A stretch of DNA of 63,472 nucleotides from contig JAUCBJ010006253.1 in the NCBI GenBank assembly GCA_032718475.1, forward strand, positions 1-63,472, written 5' to 3'. The notes below the pieces were generated by a model. The model saw only the letters and a program-made list of their open reading frames with translations. It did no database searches and was not told the origin of the DNA. This document shows positions 56,972 through 63,472 of the stretch, in pieces. Each line of letters opens with the position of its first letter. Positions within the stretch are counted from its first letter, which is position 1. This stretch comes from Nemertoderma westbladi (Eukaryota > Xenacoelomorpha > Nemertodermatida > Nemertodermatidae). Position numbers and translations under genes: made by a program.

Positions 56972-57632
56972 TGAGCACACTATTACTCCACAAGCCAATG
57001 CCCAACAAAAGCCGCCGAATACACCTAATTGGAACACTTATCTCCCGCCTAATGGAGGAACAATGCCAACTACTTCTAATGAGTTATCTGTTCCCATGGA
57101 AGACCCCTGGTTCTATCACTTCGAACCTGCTTCTTATTTCGAGTTGTAATTTCGATTAATTTCATAGTAAATTGAATATATACCGAAAAATAAATACTAT
57201 GTTGTAGTCAAATAGAAATAATATATTTAATTGCAATTATCTAATTAAAGCCCCATTTTAATATTCCCCCCCCCCCCCCCCCCCCCCCACCAACAAAGCC
57301 CTCTTAGAATTGTTAACTGACCAGTACAAATTGGTTTTTTAGCCGAAAAATATAGGTTGACAACAAATTTATTACCCGTTTACTTTTATTTTTATTATAT
57401 TTATATTATATATTTATTATTACCGTTAATTACCAAATTTATTGTGATAATTATAGTTATAGAAAAAAAATCCTCATGATAAAATCCTTTTTTATATGAA
57501 AACAAGTGGTCGTCAAAATATGGGTACCCAAGGTGTACCGATGCCAATCACTACTGTAAAGCACAACTCTGCGCATGAAAGTAACTAATTTCTTACCCAC
57601 CCTCAGCAAAAAGCTCGAATAAATGATAAACT

Positions 57633-57734
57633 AATTATTGTCTGTTCGAGAACGGAATATACGGCTATAATACCTGAAGCAAATAAATCATGTATAACTA
57701 CTGAGGCAATTCCGTTCTCGAACAGACAATAATT
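57633..57734. repeat. Perfect 26-bp hairpin
   Basis: The arms 57633-57658 and 57709-57734 are exact reverse complements around a 50-base loop. The loop contains gcaaataaatcatgtataac, which also occurs near 27724. It lies 80 bases before the third crystallin exon. Confidence 0.95.
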
Positions 57735-57814
57735 ATTATAGTATCTATCAGATTTTCTTAAATTATTTCTTATATTTCCGAATATTTCGAACAGCTTTCT
57801 AACCTCAATTACAG

Positions 57815-57941
57815 GGGCGTTGGTTATACAGGAGAATCACCTGTTTCATTCAATCCTGGATTCTATGGGACAGACTTGGGAATCGACATCAGCTCAATCT
57901 ATATTGTCAACGAGGAAGCCGAGGCATCACCATCACGTTAG
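57815..57941 (+). CDS. Beta/gamma-crystallin-like exon (third seen; end uncertain)
   Basis: The acceptor cctcaattacag is followed by one base that completes the codon opened at 22765 (AG|G, Arg). The frame GVGYTGESPVSFNPG, then FYGTDLGIDISSIYIVNEE continues the Greek-key pattern. GYTGES resembles the motif start, NPGFY the PGxY turn, and DISSIYIV the SS strand. Translation can end at TAG 57939-57941. A good donor, cac|gttagt at 57936, would instead leave phase 1, the same phase as the exon at 8798-8952. That points to one repeating exon pattern and further exons downstream. I did not find them before 63472. Confidence 0.77.
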
Positions 57942-58336
57942 TGGTTAATTTAAGATAGTTGAACAGTAATTAATTCAATTCATTCAAATGGTTTATACAA
58001 GTTAACACTTTCAGCAAAAAAAAATGCAGTTATACCCAATTTGAACGGTGGTCGGTACTGTCGACTATATCCTCTATCTATTATGATGGATGACTAATAA
58101 TACGTTTAATAATACAATAATATCCTAATAATACAATTAATTCTTTAAGTAGCCTAATTATTGTACACCATCATGCCCTGGAATATAGCGTCATTGTTCT
58201 GTGACAAGACCACCGTCCCCCAAATTTTAATGATAATAAGTTCAACAAATTTTAATGAGATTGCATAAAATTTGAAACAGATAATTTCACCTCCCTCAAG
58301 AACTACTATAGTTATTTGATTGATATATATATAATA

Positions 58337-58726
58337 CACCATGACCCGTAATATAGTCGATTCGATAATTCTTGCAATCTTCGAACGCCTATATCTCAGC
58401 TGTTTCTCAACGAAATTCCGAAATTGTTACATATTTGGAATCTTTAGAACGCAAACTTTTTAATGATATCTATAAAGCGAGGCTAATGTGAAGAATGGCG
58501 ATGATAGGAGATGTGCAATTTCGCAAAAGACACTTTTTTAAAACGCTTATAAAAAAATGCAAAGGCAAAATCGAAAATTCCGGCTTCATGGTAACAACCA
58601 CGGTGAGTTGAACTACTTGTGTTTCAAATTTCAAACAATATGATAAAGATTTGTAGAAAAATTTGGGGGGGGGGGGGGTGGGGGTCCGTGTCATCAGAAA
58701 ATGACACTATATTACGGGTCATGGTG
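58337..58726. mobile_element. 390-bp inverted-repeat element
   Basis: The ends caccatgacccgtaatatag and their inverse lie in TA-rich sequence, with a possible taata duplication. A degenerate copy of the same end lies at 58165-58190. A G run is at about 58664-58684. No coding sequence. Confidence 0.82.
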
Positions 58727-59477
58727 TAATATATATAATTAATATAATATTGTTCCAAAAAGAAAATAATATTTAAATTCATAAATGTAATACAGTTAGA
58801 ACATATATTATTACAAGCAGTATATTGTAACTGTTATGATGTAGAATAACACAACACTCAATGCAGTTCACGGGGGATATTTGCATTCTCGTTATCAGCT
58901 TTATACTTGTCTTTTTTATATTGAAACAATGAGGCCACAGAAGCCACAGCCTCTGCTATATTGGATTTTTATACAGATTCGAATTACATTTTTAAACCGT
59001 GTTTTTAATCGTGTGTACTAAATATTCAACAAGGACACAAATTCAAACTACGGTTGGGGTGGATCCTCGTCGGGGTTCGCGATCTATTGGTTGTACACCA
59101 ATATATCGCAGTCCCGGTGCTCAACAAACTGATCTACCCCCCCGCCGTTATTACCCGCCAATACAATGGCCACAATATATTGGCGTTCTGTATTTATTGA
59201 TATCTCTTCAAGAAGAAGAAAAATATTATCCAGAGATTCTACCAATGCACTACCGGTTGTTCTTTCAGTTCTCTTTCGTTATTTACCCTCCTAAAATTAT
59301 CAATGTGATCAAATTTTGGATTAATTGGCGGGTAAATAACGAAAATGAAATACAAATCTATAAAAACATTTATAATAATTTATTTTTGGAGTGTCATAAA
59401 CGAAAAAGTTACTCCAGGCACAGGGACCTTTTTTTGTAATTTACCCGCCAATTCATTTGTCAATTATTATTATTTCT

Positions 59478-59563
59478 ATCATGCTACCTGATGACATACG
59501 AAACGCTGACTCCATTGGGATATTCAAAGCGAAACTCAAAACATATAACGCAACAACCAATTG
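59478..59563 (+). pseudogene. C-terminal LINE fragment (CR1/L2-like)
   Basis: The frame LPDDIRNADSIGIFKAKLKT followed by Y and a stop is the typical end of CR1/L2-like LINE proteins. Only about 85 bases remain. Confidence 0.65.
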
Positions 59564-59706
59564 AATTATTGATGCCATCACTACTCTGTGCAAATATTAC
59601 TTTTTAAAGAACTTTAACTCATTTATCGTCTAAGTATTTTTTAGAATGTTGTGGGGCGAGCGACGAAAGTAAGCGAGCTTAGCATACAGGTACCACTAAC
59701 TCAATC

Positions 59707-59792
59707 GGTGTGTCTGTTGTTTTGAGGATCTGTTGTTCTGTTGTCCTGTTGTTCTGTTGCCCTGTTGACCTGTTGTTCTGTTGTGTCCAATT
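59707..59792. repeat. CTGTTGTT-type microsatellite
   Basis: Irregular repeats of ctgttgttctgttg and ctgttgccctgttg. Confidence 0.85.
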
Positions 59793-59983
59793 TTAAACGT
59801 TAATAACTCAGCTAAATCTCGATAAAATATATCCAAACTTGGTACATATGTAGTCTGGCAAAGGTTTATAAATTTTCCAGTTGAATTTGCATGGGGCCTT
59901 CGTGCAGCATCTGTGTAACTGTCTTGCATTATAATAAATTAATCTACCCAAAAATTATTAGGCTTGGCATCAGCTGGTTGCTA

Positions 59984-61506
59984 CTAGGATCGGCATGCTG
60001 TATTGCAGCTGCATTTTTAAGAATGCTGTGCCGGCTTATCGACAAAATTGCACCGCCGCAAATCCCTATCACCCATGACATTTGCTAGATCATCCGCATC
60101 TTCAAGGCCAGTGTCCTTTAAGATGCGTCTCAAGAAAGTCATGGGCTGTCCACCATGCTTATTCACTCCATGAGGCTGCCAAAGTACAAGATTATGCACT
60201 GGCTGCTCCTCACGGCGAAAGCAATGTCCTGCAAAGCGGAGGCGATTTTGTTCTAGTGTCAAGCTTGGGGGAACCAATGAGACACCTCCAATGTTATATA
60301 GTGTCTGGTTGGAGATGTGTGCATTGTACTTGACACAATGAACCCGGCGTAGCATTCTTGTGAATGTGCCATCCATAGATTTGGTGTCCTCAGCAGTTAG
60401 AGCCCAGCATGGACTCCCATAGAGGAGTACTGGAACTACTGCTGCTCTAAATAATCGGACCTTAAGTTTTCGATTAATTCTCGGTGACTTCCAAATCCTG
60501 GAAAGCCTATTCAAGGCTGCCCATGCCTTTCCCTTACGTATTCGAAGGTCCTCACCTGACTTCCGGATCCATGATCCCAGGTAACAGAAGTCATCCACAT
60601 GCTCAAGCATACCATCTTTTGAGCTTATGCTCATCCGATCAGAGACTTGCTGAGGACTTTCAAAGTTAACTGTCAAAATAAGCAGCAGCATGTTCTAATG
60701 AGCTGAGGAGCCGTTGGGCTCCCTCTAGTGTTTCTGAGAGTACTCATAAGACATCAGCAAAGTCTAGATCAGTTAGGTACTTGGCAGGATTTCCTCGACT
60801 TCTGGAGCCAGTAGGTGGAGTTATCATCACCCGATCATCATTATGATGATCTAGGACATGCATAGAACATAGTCAACAACAATTATGAACAAGAATGGTG
60901 CAAGTGTGTCTCCCTGGAGGACGCCCCATAACACTTCAAATGGTTCTGTGTCACCGTCAACAGTAGACACAAATGTTGTCGAACCATCGTATACTGATCT
61001 GATTGCTGCAATAATTTCATCAGGAATCCCATATAATGAAAGAATGCTGAACATATGTGAGCAAGAGACTGAATCAAAGGCCTTCAAGAAGTCAACAAAG
61101 ATAACAGCCAGATGCCTGTCTTTCTTTTTTGATAACTCTTCAATTATCCTTCTAAGTGCCAAAATGGGCTCCATGGTCCCACGACCTTTATGGAACCCAT
61201 TCTGATTTCCACGGAGAAGTCTTTCAATGGGATCCCTGATGCGATTTAATATAATTCTATTGTATAGCTTTGCAGCAATCGCGATCAATGAGATTCCCCG
61301 AAAAGAACCATAGAGTGTTAGGTTGCCCTTCTTGGGAACTGGCACCAACTTATTTGTTTTCATTTCTTGTGGGACTCTTGTTGTTCGGTACATGTCTACT
61401 ATGATGGGATAGATGAGCTTTAAACACTCAGGTATTTTAAAGACCTCAGGGGGAACACCATCTACTCCACTGGCACGATTGGTCTTAATGCTCTTTGCTC
61501 TTTAAA
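59984..61506 (-). pseudogene. LINE-A copy 6 with 11-bp target duplication
   Basis: The copy covers the end of the family from the RT N-terminus to the (TAG)n tail on the minus strand. It is flanked by gctggttgcta at 59973-59983 and 61507-61517. Two open parts remain: 61393-60851, with motif A FVDFLKAFDSVSCS and LQGD, and 60691-60017, the thumb and C-terminal domain. They are separated by a one-base loss near 60863 and a deletion of about 36 bases near 60680. Between 61498 and 61506 eight bases (tctttaaa) match neither LINE nor target, a filler often left at 5' truncation points. Confidence 0.92.
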
Positions 61507-61517
61507 GCTGGTTGCTA

Positions 61518-62500
61518 GGAGACTACAGGATTACAGTATGGTGCCGGTACTGTTAACTGTTACAGTGGTGCAGAGTTACCGGTACCGTCTTCAGGTCGTT
61601 GGTCGTTGGCAAGGCCATCTAAACAACTTCTTCATCTAAACAGCTTCCGACAGACCAATGTATCTATCTGGACCCGAGCGGCATCAAGATGCGATTGACT
61701 GAGGAATAAATACTATGGAATTGCTTGCTTGTCAGTAAGATTATATTTACTACACTGGGAATACGGCGGTCGGTCGGATCGTAATGTGGGCCCCTGCCAA
61801 GTTCCTCATGCCTCACTCAGGCCACCTACCTTGGAGTGCGGTGGGAAGAGTCCGACTTACGTCGACGACTGGACGAATCGACGAGGATTGCGATTTGTGT
61901 TTATCGGCGGCCCGGACAGCCGGATCCTGGGATCGCCTGGGGGAAATTGTTGAAAGTCGGGCAGACGTGTATCGCACCGGATTACGTTCTCTGCCATGCA
62001 AAAGTGTGAGGTGAATTCGTTGTCGAATTGGGTCGGAAGCTGCAGGAATTCTACTGTTCTACGGGAATAAACCGGTAGCTGTCCGGTGACTACGGACGGA
62101 TACTGGGGTGAGCAGGTATTTCGATCGAGTTTCTCGTATTCTCGATTTTCTCGAATTCTCGATATTTCCTATAAACCACATGGCTTCGCATATTGAACGT
62201 GTGATTGGAAATAAGTTTGTGCTACCCTTCCGCCCCTTGGGTGGTAGATGTCGCGGTTATGTATTGGTTGGTAGGAAGGGGGGTTTGGGTGCAGATTAAA
62301 AGGGCTAAACACGTATTGTCCCCCTCCCTTTGATTGATTGATTTTGTGATACAGTCGCTCAATTTAAATTTGTATCCCATAACTGGGCCTCGTCCTGAGC
62401 GAAGGCCCCACGAACGTGTTTTATTATGTACATGCAGGAAATCTGCTTTTTACTTTTTACTTCTGGTGCCTTGTTTAATGTTCATAGAAAGGCGCGATAT
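61518..62500 (+). other. Unassigned GC-richer block, possibly a retroelement remnant
   Basis: 61730-62100 is clearly more GC-rich than its surroundings but has no convincing reading frame. It is followed by sequence ending in gaaaggcgcgatataaatat and a (TTA)n run, which resembles the 3' end of CR1/L2-type LINEs or SINEs derived from them. The identity is uncertain. Confidence 0.35.
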
Positions 62501-62509
62501 AAATATAAA

Positions 62510-62547
<38 letters not shown>
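62501..62547. repeat. (TTA)n microsatellite
   Basis: About 14 uninterrupted att/tta triplets directly after the gcgcgatataaat motif. Confidence 0.95.
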
Positions 62548-62548
<1 letters not shown>

Positions 62549-63472
62549 GTTCAGTGTTCTGCTTTGCTTATAGCAGAAAGACGTATTTTTGCCATTAACA
62601 TATTGGCTTACAATGCGGAGGAAGAATTAATGATAACTACCGCAGCACTGATTTATACTCGAATGACTGAATTGCACATCCCGTGTCACAGAACATGGAG
62701 AAACACACAAATGCTTATCAGTAATTTATCAAATGCTTAGAAATAAACATATAAAAACGTGCCTGGCGTTTATATGTTTGTTGTATGTTGCTTATGTGTT
62801 ATTTATAAAATGTTGTATATTTTCCACGTTTATTTAGTAGATTTTGCAAGGAACCCTTAAATAGTTTATAAATTATAACTGTGGCGCCACACATCTAATT
62901 TGATTGGCTAATCTGTTTAATGGCGATCTGTGCTTTGTCAATGTAAGCATAACTGTAATTTAGGAAATTTTGTATGTTTTGTAAACTATTTGTATATTTT
63001 TCTGTGGTTCCAAACAGCCAACGATTTCATTAGATGATATTAGTAAACACGACTGGGACGAGTCATGAAGTTAGGTCACCTCTTGGGAGAACTAGGCAAT
63101 TGCCCCATGGAAAATTGCCTCCCGGAAAATTGTCCCTCGATGACAGAAATATCGAAATATCGAAATTATTGAGCACATAAAAAGCAAACATTGATGTTTT
63201 ATTAAATATAAAAACGTAAAATTATTGTTTAAATGTTGTAATCAATTGGGACTTTGTTCCAATTCTCATATTGTGAAATGTATTCCTTTTTTTGCGAATC
63301 ACTTTCCTAAACTTGTGAACTTTGTTCCTATATTTATAGTGTTAGCAGAACCAATAGTTTCAAATTTTCGAGACGTGAACAGTATGACCCTGTGTCTCAA
63401 ACCATGCATGTGAACCTTATTTTTAATTAAATATAATTTTTGAAAATCATTTGTGATCTTACTTAATTTTTA
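62548..63472. other. AT-rich sequence, nothing recognised
   Basis: No coding exon, RNA gene or element end was identified up to the window edge. Confidence 0.5.

Noticed and set aside
58999-59439. 146-codon frame as a further crystallin exon or gene
   Set aside because: There is no Greek-key motif, no suitable splice phase support and no recognisable domain.

Overview
This is eukaryotic, AT-rich, repeat-dense DNA, probably from a marine invertebrate. The evidence is spliced exons, non-LTR, BEL/Pao-type, hAT, Merlin, piggyBac-like and Crypton-like elements, and many AGGCCT and ACCGGT palindromes. A deuterostome such as an echinoderm would fit, but the species cannot be fixed from the sequence. 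Nothing prokaryotic, no rRNA and no recognisable tRNA was seen.

Host gene. Three short plus-strand exons at 8798-8952, 22615-22765 and 57815-57936 (stop possible at 57941) encode consecutive beta/gamma-crystallin Greek-key sequence. Their splice sites and codon phases join exactly (1/1, then 2/2). The gene therefore spans at least 49 kb, with introns of about 13.7 and 35.0 kb. Nearly everything else in the window is mobile DNA inside or beside these introns.

Layout. 1-8.7 kb: two copies of one non-LTR family (LINE-A), a 31-bp minisatellite, a foldback element of 32-bp repeats with a 9-bp target duplication, and a short LINE-A copy with a 13-bp target duplication. 9-14.8 kb: a small inverted-repeat element, a 2.1-kb minisatellite of 42-bp units, and a decayed second LINE. 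15-19.5 kb: a transposase-like pseudogene with few lesions, and a nested stack of inverted-repeat elements. 20-28 kb: decayed LINE pieces, the middle crystallin exon, and a TTAA-target piggyBac-like element whose empty site survives in an inverted paralogue nearby. 27.8-40.9 kb: a TA-flanked inverted-repeat element interrupted by a young 12.03-kb BEL/Pao-type retroelement. That retroelement has near-identical 1269-bp LTRs and a Gag-protease reading frame, lacks reverse transcriptase, and carries an unrecognised cysteine-rich reading frame beside its 3' LTR. 41.5-51.3 kb: a candidate large DNA transposon with terminal inverted repeats, palindromic arrays at both ends, an integrase-fold DDE pseudogene and a HECT ubiquitin-ligase pseudogene. 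It is itself hit by a 2.2-kb miniature LTR element and smaller elements. 51.4-57.2 kb: Merlin-like, hAT-derived and Crypton-like remnants. 57.8-63.5 kb: the last crystallin exon, a small inverted-repeat element, another LINE-A copy with an 11-bp target duplication, and an unassigned GC-richer block.

The coding parts do not form one pathway: the window is one spliced host gene plus independent mobile elements at various stages of decay. The most unusual candidates are the DDE-HECT transposon and the retroelement with the unknown reading frame. All similarity statements come from reading motifs by eye. No database search was run.
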